Below, piece by piece: positions 50,218 to 58,771 of a stretch of 64,000 nucleotides of DNA. The stretch lies in the NCBI GenBank assembly GCA_963766995.1, contig CAVYCE010000001.1, positions 558,001 through 622,000 of the forward strand, read 5' to 3'. This DNA comes from Bog-473 sp963766995 (lineage in GTDB: Bacteria; Actinomycetota; Acidimicrobiia; Acidimicrobiales; RAAP-2). Within the stretch, counting starts at the first letter, position 1. Every line of letters starts with the position of its first letter. Below the pieces are notes generated by a model. That model worked only from the letters and a program-made list of their open reading frames with translations, was not told the origin of the DNA and did not search any database. Position numbers and translations under genes: made by a program.

Positions 50218-52362
50218 ATGGCACAGCCACCACAGGCCCCGCAGCGCTCGCACACACTCAGCTCGTTCGGTCACGATCGCAGCGACCCCTGGTTTTGGTT
50301 GCGGGACCGTGAGGACCCTGAGGTGCTGGCCTATCTCGAGGCCGAAAACGCCTACACCGACGCTGTGCTCGAGCCGCTCGACCAGCTCCGGGAAGAGCTG
50401 TTCGAAGAGATGAAGGGGCGCATCCTCGAAACGGACATGTCCGTGCCCTCGAGGCGTGGGCCCTGGTGGTACTACGGGCGTTCCGAAGAGGGGAAGAGTT
50501 ACGGCATCCACTGCCGCCGCCCCGCACGGGGCCGGGACGAGCTCCCGCCTGCCGGTGAGCCAGGAGCCGACGAGCAAGTACTGCTGGACGAGAACCAGCA
50601 GGCCGCCGGTCATGACTACTTCGCGGTGGGTTCAGCCGCAGTCAGCCCCGACCACGCCTGGTTGGCCTATAGCACCGACACCGCGGGCGACGAGTGCTAC
50701 GACCTCAAATTCATCAGCCTGAGCGAAAGCAATCTCGACGAGGCCATTGAGGTGGTGCGCGACACCACCTACGGGCTGGCCTGGTCCGCCGATTCCACCA
50801 TGGTCTTTTACGTACGTTTCGACGAGGCGCTGCGGCCATATCAACTGTGGCGGCACCAATTGGGAGCCGACCCCGCCGGCGACACGCTCATCTATGAGGA
50901 GGCCGACCGTCGCTTCAACTTGGGAGTAGGCCTCAGCCGCGACAACGCCTTCATTTTCATCGGGCTGCACAGCACCAACACGGCCGAATGGCTGGCGATT
51001 CCGGCCGGCGACCCCACCAGCGCGCCCCGTACGGTGCTGCCCCGTCGAGAGGGGATTGAGTACGCCGTGGACCACCTGTCCACCACCGACAACCACGGAT
51101 GGTTCATCGCCCTCACGAACGAGGACGCCCTCGATTTCCGTGTCACCGCCGCCCCCGACCACGACACCACCACGTGGACCGACCTGGTCCCCCACCGGCC
51201 TGGTGTTCGGATTGAGGACGTCGACGCGTTCGCCGGTCACCTGGTGCTGAGTGAACGCACCGGGGCCGAGACCCTGGTTCGGGTGATGCCACTCAACGAT
51301 GGCGCAGACCCCTTCGGCTCCGACCTCCTCGACCGGGCCTGGATCGTCCCCTCGGCCGAAAGCCCGTCGTCAACCTGGCTTGGACCAAACCCAGAACCCC
51401 AGGCCACCAGCATCAGGGTGGGTCGTTCCACCATGGTGACGCCTACCAGTGTGCTGCAGATCGATCTGGCCACCCGGGACGAAATAGTCCTCAAGCAAGA
51501 GCCTGTGCTCGGCCCCTTTGACTCCTCCGACTACACCACCGCCCGCCTGTGGGCCACGGCCCACGACGGGGTGAAGATCCCCATCTCGCTGGTCCACAAG
51601 AAGGGCATCGCTCTGCCCGCCCCCACGGTGCTCTACGGCTACGGCGCCTACGAACACTCCATCGACCCCGCCTTCTCGCACCATCGCCTCTCCCTCCTCG
51701 ACCGCGGCTTCGTCTTCGCGGTGGCCCACATCAGGGGCGGGGGCGAAATGGGCAGGGCCTGGTACGACGGCGGGCGTATGGCCAACAAGCACAGCACCTT
51801 CACCGACTTCATTGCCTGTGGCCGCCACCTCATCGCCGAAGGTCTGGCCGATTCCGGCCAGCTGTCAGGCCGCGGCGGATCAGCCGGCGGACTGCTCATC
51901 GGCGCCGTGGCCAACGAAGCGCCCGAATTGTTCCGAGCGCTCGTGGCCCAGGTGCCGTTCGTCGACTGCGTGACCTCCATGCAAGATGCCGACCTGCCCC
52001 TCACGGTCGGCGAATGGGAGGAGTGGGGCAATCCGCTGGACAACCAAGACGCCTACGACTGGATGCTGGCCTACTCCCCCTACGACAACGTCCGCGACAC
52101 CAACGACGACGGGTCGATCCGCACCTATCCGGACCTTCTGGTCACCGCCGGCCTCAACGACCCGCGCGTCGCCTACTGGGAGCCGGCCAAGTGGGTGGCC
52201 AAACTCCGCCATCTCTCACCCTCCACCATGGTGCTGCTCAAGACCGAACTCGGAGCTGGGCACAGTGGTCCTTCCGGGCGCTACGACTCGTGGAAGGAAG
52301 AGGCGATGGTGTTCGCCTTCTTGCTCAGGTCGCTGGGCTTGTTGTCGAAGTCGCCGTCGTAG
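50218..52362 (+). CDS. S9A family oligopeptidase B-like serine peptidase
   Basis: A 714-residue prolyl-oligopeptidase-family enzyme with an N-terminal beta-propeller (residues about 70-420) and a C-terminal alpha/beta hydrolase. Catalytic residues seen: S555 in RGGSAGGLLIG, D648 in TAGLNDPRV and H682 in GHSGPSGRYD. The propeller and EWEEWGNP pattern favour oligopeptidase B (cleaving after basic residues) over prolyl oligopeptidase. No signal peptide, so cytosolic. ATG at 50218. It ends 38 bases inside the convergent RodZ-C-like gene. Confidence 0.9.
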   Translation: MAQPPQAPQRSHTLSSFGHDRSDPWFWLRDREDPEVLAYLEAENAYTDAVLEPLDQLREELFEEMKGRILETDMSVPSRRGPWWYYGRSEEGKSYGIHCRRPARGRDELPPAGEPGADEQVLLDENQQAAGHDYFAVGSAAVSPDHAWLAYSTDTAGDECYDLKFISLSESNLDEAIEVVRDTTYGLAWSADSTMVFYVRFDEALRPYQLWRHQLGADPAGDTLIYEEADRRFNLGVGLSRDNAFIFIGLHSTNTAEWLAIPAGDPTSAPRTVLPRREGIEYAVDHLSTTDNHGWFIALTNEDALDFRVTAAPDHDTTTWTDLVPHRPGVRIEDVDAFAGHLVLSERTGAETLVRVMPLNDGADPFGSDLLDRAWIVPSAESPSSTWLGPNPEPQATSIRVGRSTMVTPTSVLQIDLATRDEIVLKQEPVLGPFDSSDYTTARLWATAHDGVKIPISLVHKKGIALPAPTVLYGYGAYEHSIDPAFSHHRLSLLDRGFVFAVAHIRGGGEMGRAWYDGGRMANKHSTFTDFIACGRHLIAEGLADSGQLSGRGGSAGGLLIGAVANEAPELFRALVAQVPFVDCVTSMQDADLPLTVGEWEEWGNPLDNQDAYDWMLAYSPYDNVRDTNDDGSIRTYPDLLVTAGLNDPRVAYWEPAKWVAKLRHLSPSTMVLLKTELGAGHSGPSGRYDSWKEEAMVFAFLLRSLGLLSKSPS

Positions 52363-53287
52363 TCGCGCCCGAGGACGAATACAGAGACGCCGACTCGAGC
52401 AGCAACGTGAACGGCGTCTGAAAGCCGAACGGCAGCACCACTGCCGTCCCATTGATGGTGGCGGTGAACTCCGAGGGTGCACCCACTTCAATGGTCAGAG
52501 GTCCGTCCACCGTGAGCGTGTGTTGCGCGCCAGCCGCCAGCACGCCTTCGAACACGGGGGCGTCGGTGGCGGCGTTGGTGATGTCGACCCAACACGGATC
52601 TGCCGTGGCGGACACGACCAAGGTGTAACTGCTCGGCTGCACGACATAAGTGGCCCCGTTGTGTGAAGTCGAGTGCGGGAGCGACACCAACGGCGGCATT
52701 GTGGTCGGTGTGGTCGAGGTCGGGTGCTTCTTGGGGTGACTGGTCTTGCTGGTGTGATGGTGGGTCACCGTCCGCTGGGAGGAGGTGGCGGTGTTGCCCG
52801 TAGAGGTGTGGTGATGGGCCGGAGACACCTTGTGCGAACCGACAATCAGCAGCACGACGATGAGGACGAGCACGGAGGTGACGGCCAGTACGGGCGCACC
52901 CAGCCGGGCCGGGCGCTTGTTCATGGCGTTCATCGCCTTGTCGCGATTCTTGAAGGAGTCCAATCCGCTCGGCACGATGGGGGGACCGGCATCGTCGAAC
53001 TTGATCGGTCCGTCGCCTTCGGGCACCACGGGCGGCGGGATGGGAGCCGGTGGCCCATCGGTCACCCGCACGGAACGCATGCCGCTCACCCCGAGGGCAT
53101 TCTCCGAGTGGGTCGACGTGCCATCGCCCTCGGTCCCCGGCGTATGGGCCTTTATCTGAGAGAGCGTATGCAATTGACGGTGGTAACCCTCCACCGAGTG
53201 CTCGTCGTCTTGGGACCAGCGCATGGAGAACAGCGCCGCGACGCCACCCACGACGGCTACGGCGACGAGGACCCAGACGAAAAGCAT
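52325..53287 (-). CDS. Membrane protein with RodZ-type C-terminal domain (DUF4115-like)
   Basis: A 320-residue membrane protein with a helix at residues 2-22, a low-complexity acidic/Pro region, a second helix at about 131-151, a His/Thr-rich spacer and a beta domain at the end: YVVQPSSYTLVVSATADPCWVDITNAATDAPVFEGVLAAG...GPLTIEVGAPSEFTATINGTAV. That matches the RodZ C-terminal (DUF4115) pattern, which occurs outside the membrane and takes part in cell-shape complexes. It lacks the cytosolic helix-turn-helix of RodZ, so the role may differ. It overlaps the oligopeptidase end. Confidence 0.65.
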   Translation of the reverse strand: MLFVWVLVAVAVVGGVAALFSMRWSQDDEHSVEGYHRQLHTLSQIKAHTPGTEGDGTSTHSENALGVSGMRSVRVTDGPPAPIPPPVVPEGDGPIKFDDAGPPIVPSGLDSFKNRDKAMNAMNKRPARLGAPVLAVTSVLVLIVVLLIVGSHKVSPAHHHTSTGNTATSSQRTVTHHHTSKTSHPKKHPTSTTPTTMPPLVSLPHSTSHNGATYVVQPSSYTLVVSATADPCWVDITNAATDAPVFEGVLAAGAQHTLTVDGPLTIEVGAPSEFTATINGTAVVLPFGFQTPFTLLLESASLYSSSGATTTATSTTSPAT

Positions 53288-53377
53288 TGCCCCTTATTCA
53301 ACAGGACGCGAGAGCACCGAGGTGCCGAAGCTGCCCCAGCCACCTCGCCGACGTCGTCATGGCAGTTGCGGGAGAGC

Positions 53378-53929
53378 TCAGGTGCGCATGACCATCCGCG
53401 GTCGCACGCCGTCAGGCAATGCATCGCGCCGCGGATTGGTCTTGTCCCGGTTGGAGAGGATTGGATTGGTCAGACCCCAGTCAGCGCCCACGGCAGGGTC
53501 ATCCCAGGCCAGCCCCAGCTCGTCCGAATCGTTGTAGTAGCTGTCCACCAGGTACCAAAGCAGCAAATCGGTCAGCGCGGCGAAGCCGTGGGCCACGCCC
53601 GGCGGGATGAAGAGACCCTGGTCAATGTCGCCGTCCAGGTCGATCATTTCGGTGGCGCCATCGGTGGGTGAGCCCTGGCGCAGGTCGTGCAGCACCACCC
53701 GGGCCTTGCCGCGCAGGAGGTACCAGTAGTCGGCCTGGTGCAGGTGGTAGTGCAGGCCGACCACGGCACCGGCCTGCTTCTCGGAACGATTGCCCTGGAC
53801 CATTTCGCGCCCCAGGGGCAACCAGCTGCGTCGATACGTCTCCACGAATCGTCCGCGGTCATCGCCGTGGACATCGGGGCGAATCAACAACACGTCGTTG
53901 ATCAGGGAAGAGGGGATGTGCTCGGGCAT
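53378..53929 (-). CDS. RmlC-like dTDP-4-dehydrorhamnose 3,5-epimerase family protein
   Basis: A 183-residue cupin of the RmlC family. Seen: DDRGRFVETYRR, GLHYHLHQADYWYLLRGKARVVLHDLRQGS (catalytic His and Asp), IPPGVAHGFAAL, SYYNDSDELGLAWDDPAV and W near the end. Motifs match dTDP-4-dehydro-6-deoxyglucose 3,5-epimerases, but GLHYH rather than GLHYQ and the lack of an rml operon around it leave open a related sugar epimerase. It could supply the missing step for rmlB/rmlD at 4-6 kb. ATG at 53929; an earlier in-frame start lies in the flavin reductase coding region. Confidence 0.8.
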   Translation of the reverse strand: MPEHIPSSLINDVLLIRPDVHGDDRGRFVETYRRSWLPLGREMVQGNRSEKQAGAVVGLHYHLHQADYWYLLRGKARVVLHDLRQGSPTDGATEMIDLDGDIDQGLFIPPGVAHGFAALTDLLLWYLVDSYYNDSDELGLAWDDPAVGADWGLTNPILSNRDKTNPRRDALPDGVRPRMVMRT

Positions 53930-53954
53930 CGGCGGAACGGTAGCAGCGCGGCGC

Positions 53955-54431
53955 TCAGGCCACGAAGTGCCCGAAACCAGATCGGTAAAACAGCAACGGC
54001 GAACCCTCGCCGACGTCCATGGCCACCACATGACCGGTCACCAACTCGTGGTCGCCGCCTTCGTAAATGGCACCCAGCTCGCACTCCACCACGGCTAGGG
54101 AACCGGTGATCACCGGCGATCCGGTCACCCCAGGCGTCCAGTCCACGCCTTCGAACTTGTTGCCGCCAGACACGGCGAAGGCGCGACACACGTCGGCCTG
54201 GGCGTCACTCAAGATGTTCACGCAGAAGGCACCGGCAGCCGCAATGCGGGGCCAGCTGGTCGAACTCTTGGCCGGAGCCAGGATCACCATGGGCGGGTCC
54301 AGCGACAAGGCGGCGAAGGACTGACAGGAGAACCCCACCGGCTCACCTTCCTCATTGGCCGTGACGATGGTGATGCCGGAGGCGAAGTGTCCGAGCACCT
54401 CGCGGAACCGGGCCTGATCGAGGCCCGGCAA
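53955..54431 (-). CDS. Flavin reductase domain (FMN-binding split-barrel) protein
   Basis: A 158-residue flavin reductase: FREVLGHFASGITIVTANEEGEPVGFSCQSFAALSLDPPMVILAPAKSS, the flavin-binding half, FCVNILSDAQADVC and VTGHVVAMDVGEGSPLLFYRSGFGHF. Such proteins supply reduced FMN to a monooxygenase partner. TTG at 54431 is used, directly after the MBL gene stop, so both probably form an operon. No oxygenase partner lies next to it. Confidence 0.85.
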   Translation of the reverse strand: MPGLDQARFREVLGHFASGITIVTANEEGEPVGFSCQSFAALSLDPPMVILAPAKSSTSWPRIAAAGAFCVNILSDAQADVCRAFAVSGGNKFEGVDWTPGVTGSPVITGSLAVVECELGAIYEGGDHELVTGHVVAMDVGEGSPLLFYRSGFGHFVA

Positions 54432-55283
54432 TTACGCCTTACCGAGGTCGACCGATTGCCCCTCATGGGCGCTGGACACCTCGATCCCCTTGGCCTCGGG
54501 CAGACGCCGGGCCAGAGTGAGGATGCGATCAATGTCCCGGTCGTTGTGAGACGGGTCGTGGTGGGAGAGCATCAGATGCTTGGCGCCCGCTTCGGCCGCC
54601 ACGTGCACCGCAAAGGCGGGAGTGGAGTGACCCCAGTCGGCCTTGGCCGAGAACTCGTCATCGGTGTACTGGCCGTCGTGCACGAGAAGGTCGACGCCCT
54701 GGCACAGCTCCAGCACGCCCTCGGGAATGGAACGGCGGTCAAGGGGAGCCTGGTGATCCGACATGTAAGCGATGGTGCGGCCTTCGGCCTCAATACGGAA
54801 GCCAAGCGTGTTCCCCGAATGAGGAATTGATCGGGCCATCACCTTGGCCGAGCCGATCGAGAAGTCCTCGTCCCGCGTATCGACCGTGATCAGCTCGCCC
54901 CGGAACTGCTCCATGTGGATGGGAAACACCGGCGGTTGGACGGCGGCATGCAACGCGTCCTTGAGACTGCCCTTGGGTTGCGCCGGCCCGTGAATGGTCA
55001 GACGAGCGCCCGGGTCGTGCAGTGGGCCGAAGAAGGGCAGGCCGAGAATGTGGTCGAAGTGCAGATGGCTGAGCAGCGCCGTGGCGTGCAGCGGAGTGCC
55101 TAGGGATCGCACTTCCTTCTGCAAGACATCGCCGAGGGCCCGGAGCCCCGTCCCCAGGTCAACGATGAGCGGCTCGTCGCCATCCACGTTGATCACCAGA
55201 CATGAGGTGTTGCCCCCATATCGCCGGTACCGATCCCCCGAACACGGACAAGACCCCCGGACGCCATAAAACGTCACGTTCAC
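54432..55283 (-). CDS. MBL-fold hydrolase, cyclic-phosphodiesterase-like
   Basis: A 283-residue metallo-beta-lactamase-fold protein. Start GTG at 55283 gives NVTFYGVRGSCPCSGDRYRRYGGNTSC, the typical opening of the PDE-like MBL family. Metal ligands are in LLSHLHFDHILGLPFF, LVHDGQYTDDEF and LSHHDPSHND. Members include cyclic nucleotide phosphodiesterases and RNase Z-like proteins; the substrate is unknown. Several upstream in-frame starts exist but the motif fits this one. Divergent from the epoxide hydrolase gene. Confidence 0.8.
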   Translation of the reverse strand: MNVTFYGVRGSCPCSGDRYRRYGGNTSCLVINVDGDEPLIVDLGTGLRALGDVLQKEVRSLGTPLHATALLSHLHFDHILGLPFFGPLHDPGARLTIHGPAQPKGSLKDALHAAVQPPVFPIHMEQFRGELITVDTRDEDFSIGSAKVMARSIPHSGNTLGFRIEAEGRTIAYMSDHQAPLDRRSIPEGVLELCQGVDLLVHDGQYTDDEFSAKADWGHSTPAFAVHVAAEAGAKHLMLSHHDPSHNDRDIDRILTLARRLPEAKGIEVSSAHEGQSVDLGKA

Positions 55284-55326
55284 TTCACTGAGGTTATCCC
55301 CGCTCCGCCCGATACGTTTGGTCAAC

Positions 55327-56196
55327 ATGAACCAGCGCACCGTCACCGCCAATGGAGTCCAGTTCGCCTGCCTGGAGGACGGGCCTTCCGACGGGCCGTT
55401 GGCGCTGTGCCTCCATGGCTTCCCCGACACGGCCCACACGTGGCGACACCTGCTCCCCGAGCTGGCCCAGGCCGGGTATCACGCCGTCGCCCCGTTCCTC
55501 CGGGGCTACGCCCCCACCGAAATCCCCGCCAACGGCCATTACCAGCTCGGCGCCATCGCCCGTGATGTCAACGCATTACATGACTCACTCGGAGGCACCG
55601 AAGACGCCGTCATCATCGGACATGACTGGGGCGCCATGGCCACCTATGGGGCGGTGGCCCACCAGCCGGATCGCTGGCGCCGAGTGGTCACGGCCGCCGT
55701 ACCGCCCACCGGCTCCATCGGCATGTCACTGTTCAACTTCGACCAGCTCCGGGCCAGCTGGTACATGTTCTTCTTCCTGTCTCCACTGGCCGAGATCGCG
55801 TTGCCCATGGACAACTTCAATTTCATTGACGGGCTGTGGGCCTACTGGTCTCCCGGCTACGACGGCACGTGGGACATCGAAAAGGTGAAGGAATCGATCG
55901 GGGATCAGGCGCACATCACGGCCGCCATCAGCTACTACCGCGCCCTGTACCAACCCGAGCACCAGGTACCCGACTATGCCGACGAGCAGAACTCGACGCT
56001 GCTGCCTACCCCTAAGCCCACTCTCTACCTCCACGGCCGGGACGACGGCTGCATGCTGCTCAGCTCCGTGGGCAGTGTGTTGGACTTCCTGGCCGAGGGA
56101 TCAGCCTACGAGATCGTCGATAAGGCGGGCCACTTCTTGCAACTGGAGCAACCGGCGCAGGTGAACCGACTCATCCTCGATTTCATTTCGCCCTAA
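55327..56196 (+). CDS. Alpha/beta hydrolase, epoxide hydrolase/dehalogenase-like
   Basis: A 289-residue alpha/beta hydrolase with an Asp nucleophile. Seen: HGFPD at 30-34 (oxyanion turn), nucleophile D100 in IIGHDWGAMATYG and the catalytic His in KAGHFLQLEQ at the end; GRDDGCM holds the acid. An Asp nucleophile in HDWG points to epoxide hydrolase or haloalkane dehalogenase; the lack of a typical dehalogenase Trp pair makes epoxide hydrolase the better guess. ATG at 55327 preferred over a TTG 9 bases earlier. Confidence 0.85.
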   Translation: MNQRTVTANGVQFACLEDGPSDGPLALCLHGFPDTAHTWRHLLPELAQAGYHAVAPFLRGYAPTEIPANGHYQLGAIARDVNALHDSLGGTEDAVIIGHDWGAMATYGAVAHQPDRWRRVVTAAVPPTGSIGMSLFNFDQLRASWYMFFFLSPLAEIALPMDNFNFIDGLWAYWSPGYDGTWDIEKVKESIGDQAHITAAISYYRALYQPEHQVPDYADEQNSTLLPTPKPTLYLHGRDDGCMLLSSVGSVLDFLAEGSAYEIVDKAGHFLQLEQPAQVNRLILDFISP

Positions 56197-57128
56197 CGCA
56201 ACCGCAACGCCGTGCCCACGGCGCCAGCCCACTCGGCGAAGCCCTCGGCCACCAGCGACGCCGCGATGCGATCGGCCCGCGCCACATCGTCGGGCCATCC
56301 ACAGGCGCCCGCCACTGCATCTCCTTCGACCGCACCAACGCGGAGCGCATGCAGGAGCCGGCCCCGTCCCTGCCGATCTGACCCGGCGAAGGGCGACTGG
56401 GTCTTCACTGACGGACTGGTGCGCCATGGGTCGTCGCCACGCAGTCCGGCGCGCCGCCACCGGCACTGCAAGCGCAGCGGACAGCGATCGCAGGCAGGAT
56501 TCGTCCCCACGCACACGGTGGCGCCGAGGTCGAACATGGTCTGGTTGAACTCCCACGAATGTCCAGGCGGCAACAAGCGATTGGCCAATGCCTGGGCCGA
56601 GACCAGCGACAGCGGTCCACCTTCGACACAACGGCTCAACACCCGCACCACGTTTGTGTCCACCGTGGCGACGTCCACCCCATACCCGAAGGACAGAACG
56701 GCGCGTGCCGTGGATGGCCCCACCCCGGGCAGCGAGCGCAGGCCGACTTCATTGCGTGGCAACGAGCCACCGAACTCCTGTACCACTTTGGTCGCCGCTC
56801 GATGCAGGTTGAGCGCGCGGCGGTTGTACCCCAGACCTGACCACAAGCGGACCACCTCAGCCGGTCCGGCCGCGGCACAGTGCGCCGGCGTCGGAAAACG
56901 CTCCAGGAAGCTTGCGTAATACGGCACCACCCGGTCAGCCTGGGTCTGCTGCAGCATCACCTCGCTGACCAGCACGCTCCACGGATCGCGGGTACGGCGC
57001 CACGGGAAGTCTCGGCGCTCACTCTCCCCCCACTCGAGCACGCGCTCCCGGAAGCGACGCGCCCGGGCGGCAGTCGGAGCGTCAGCCCCAGACGTCGTCG
57101 TTGTAGGGACGGCGTCGCTGGGGCGCAT
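56193..57128 (-). CDS. mutY: A/G-specific adenine glycosylase
   Basis: A 311-residue MutY that removes A mispaired with 8-oxoG. Seen: catalytic E56 in VSEVMLQQTQADRV, the helix-hairpin-helix LPGVGPSTARAVLSFGYG with D in ATVDTNVVRV, and the [4Fe-4S] set CVGTNPACDRCPLRLQC. The C-terminal NUDIX-like domain is short. The start at 57128 overlaps the MaoC gene by 47 bases, so translation may begin further in, near the ARARRFRERVLEW segment. End overlaps the convergent hydrolase by 4. Confidence 0.92.
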   Translation of the reverse strand: MRPSDAVPTTTTSGADAPTAARARRFRERVLEWGESERRDFPWRRTRDPWSVLVSEVMLQQTQADRVVPYYASFLERFPTPAHCAAAGPAEVVRLWSGLGYNRRALNLHRAATKVVQEFGGSLPRNEVGLRSLPGVGPSTARAVLSFGYGVDVATVDTNVVRVLSRCVEGGPLSLVSAQALANRLLPPGHSWEFNQTMFDLGATVCVGTNPACDRCPLRLQCRWRRAGLRGDDPWRTSPSVKTQSPFAGSDRQGRGRLLHALRVGAVEGDAVAGACGWPDDVARADRIAASLVAEGFAEWAGAVGTALRLR

Positions 57129-57594
57129 TGGCCGTCTTCCACACCATGAGCTTGCGCCGGAAATAGCAGACCTCGTCGCCATGCTGATTAAAGGCCTTGG
57201 TTTCCACCGTCACGATGCCCCGGTCGTCCTTAGACTTGGAGGGCTCGGCGGCCAGCACGCGCGTTTCGGCGTAGATGGTGTCACCGTGGAAGGTGGGCGA
57301 GCGGTGCAACAGCGACTCGACCTCCAAGTTGGCGATGGCCGATCCACTGACATCGGGCACGCTCATACCGAGAGTCAGCGAGTAGACGAGATTGCCCACC
57401 ACCACGTTCTTGCCCTGCACCGTCTCGTTCTCGGCGAACCAAGCGTTGGTATGCAGAGGGTGGTGGTTCATGGTGATCATGCAGAAGAGATGGTCGTCGT
57501 ATTCGGTGATGGTCTTGCCCGGCCAGTGCCGGTAGATGTCACCGGGGACAAAGTCCTCGAGGTAGCGCCCGAAGGGGCGGTCGTAGACCGTCAC
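57082..57594 (-). CDS. MaoC-family hot-dog dehydratase
   Basis: A 170-residue hot-dog enzyme: RYLEDFVPGDIYRHWPGKTITEYDDHLFC, MNHHPLHTNAWFA (the Asp/His catalytic region), GLMSVPDVSGSAIANLEVESL-like and PTFHGDTIYAETRV. It resembles enoyl-CoA hydratase/mesaconyl-CoA hydratase-like MaoC proteins of half length. An acyl-CoA dehydrogenase and an HpcH/HpaI lyase are nearby and might give a path for mesaconyl-like dicarboxyl-CoA, but this is inference. GTG start overlaps the DUF6941-like gene stop by 4 bases. Confidence 0.82.
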   Translation of the reverse strand: MTVYDRPFGRYLEDFVPGDIYRHWPGKTITEYDDHLFCMITMNHHPLHTNAWFAENETVQGKNVVVGNLVYSLTLGMSVPDVSGSAIANLEVESLLHRSPTFHGDTIYAETRVLAAEPSKSKDDRGIVTVETKAFNQHGDEVCYFRRKLMVWKTANAPQRRRPYNDDVWG

Positions 57595-58025
57595 GAAAGA
57601 GCGGGCTGGCGCGGGCGGGTGGTGAAGCCGAGCGATGCGCCGGGCAACGACTCCCCATCAATGACCAAGCGCCAGGCGAACCGGGTCCCGGGGGCCAAGG
57701 GGATGGGACCGAGATTCACGGCCAGGGCCACATCGATGGGCGAGCCCTCGGGAATCCCGGGCGGCTGGCTCACGGTGAACTCACCGCGTACCTCGACCGG
57801 CTGGGTACCGTCCGGCGTCTCCATCATGACGGGCCGACCGTCAGCGTCTTCCAGAAAGAGCTCCCAGTGGTGAGAGGCCTCGGCCTCGTGCCAGTCGACA
57901 TCGATCTTCAATGCCACGGCCGAGGGAACTGGGTCAGGACCCGTCATGCTCCAGCCACCCCCGAGGATGTAGAGCTTCCCGTCCGACACTTGGGCGGCAT
58001 CACAAAGCAGCATGGTCACCTTCAC
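57591..58025 (-). CDS. Conserved hypothetical protein (DUF6941-like)
   Basis: A 144-residue soluble protein: TMLLCDAAQVSDGKLYILGGGWSMTGPDPVPSAVALKIDVDWHEA, FLEDADGRPV, GEFTVSQPPGIPEGSPIDVALAVNLGPIPLAPG and WRLVIDGESL. This matches a widespread beta-sandwich family of unknown function that often begins with an A-x-V-S-x-GK-L-x-x-x-G-G-G-W pattern. No catalytic motif. GTG start, coupled to the MaoC gene downstream by a 4-base overlap. Confidence 0.65.
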   Translation of the reverse strand: MKVTMLLCDAAQVSDGKLYILGGGWSMTGPDPVPSAVALKIDVDWHEAEASHHWELFLEDADGRPVMMETPDGTQPVEVRGEFTVSQPPGIPEGSPIDVALAVNLGPIPLAPGTRFAWRLVIDGESLPGASLGFTTRPRQPALS

Positions 58026-58109
58026 CGAAGTGAGGATATAGGGCTTCGCAGTGGGTAAAAACGGCAGTGGCCGGCGCCCAGCACCACATGGCAGTCATAG
58101 AGTTCGGAG

Positions 58110-58760
58110 ATGAGCCAGCTCCAGGGCCTGCGTGACGACGTCTACCGGCGGCCTCTGGCTACTGCCTTGGACAGGTTGGGTCTGTCGGAAGGCTGGTCCT
58201 GCGTCGATGTCGGCGCAGGCGGAGGCGACGTCTCAGTGGCGCTGGCGGAGATGGTCGGGCGCTCGGGCCGCGTCTACGCGGTGGATAGCGACCCGCGAGC
58301 TCGGGACGAGGTGGCCCATGCCGCGGCAGCTCACGCCCAAGTGATTGCCCTGACCCAGGCCGGCGAGGACCTCATTCTGCCCGAGCAGGTGGACCTGGCC
58401 TTCTGCCGCTTCCTCCTCATGCACGTCATTGATCCGGCTGTCGTCGTCACCCGCATGGCCGCCGTGGTCAAACCTGGGTCATGGGTGGTGGCCCAAGAAC
58501 CGATCACCTCAGCCGGTCGCATTGACGGACTGGCCATGTCGATGCCCGATGCCCGCCATCCCGACGTGGGCGCTCGGCTCCCCGCTCTCCTCCGCAGTGC
58601 CGGTCTGGACGTCACCGATGCCTGGGCCGAGGCGCCGGCCAGCGTGGGACCCGGACCGGTGGCCAGCTACCTCGAATCGCTCACGGGAGTCGATCCCGGC
58701 GATGACCCGGTGGTACTGCCACCGCTGGTGACGGTCATTGGCCGCCGGCCGTCCCAGTAG
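58110..58760 (+). CDS. Class I SAM-dependent methyltransferase
   Basis: A 216-residue Rossmann methyltransferase: CVDVGAGGGDVSVALAEMVG (SAM loop), VYAVDSDPRARDE (ribose-binding acid), DLAFCRFLLMHVIDPAVVVTRMAAVVKPGSWVVAQEP. Substrate unknown. It is divergent from the DUF6941-like gene and lies 11 bases before the acyl-CoA dehydrogenase gene on the same strand. Confidence 0.82.
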   Translation: MSQLQGLRDDVYRRPLATALDRLGLSEGWSCVDVGAGGGDVSVALAEMVGRSGRVYAVDSDPRARDEVAHAAAAHAQVIALTQAGEDLILPEQVDLAFCRFLLMHVIDPAVVVTRMAAVVKPGSWVVAQEPITSAGRIDGLAMSMPDARHPDVGARLPALLRSAGLDVTDAWAEAPASVGPGPVASYLESLTGVDPGDDPVVLPPLVTVIGRRPSQ

Positions 58761-58771
58761 GGTCGCGCCCC

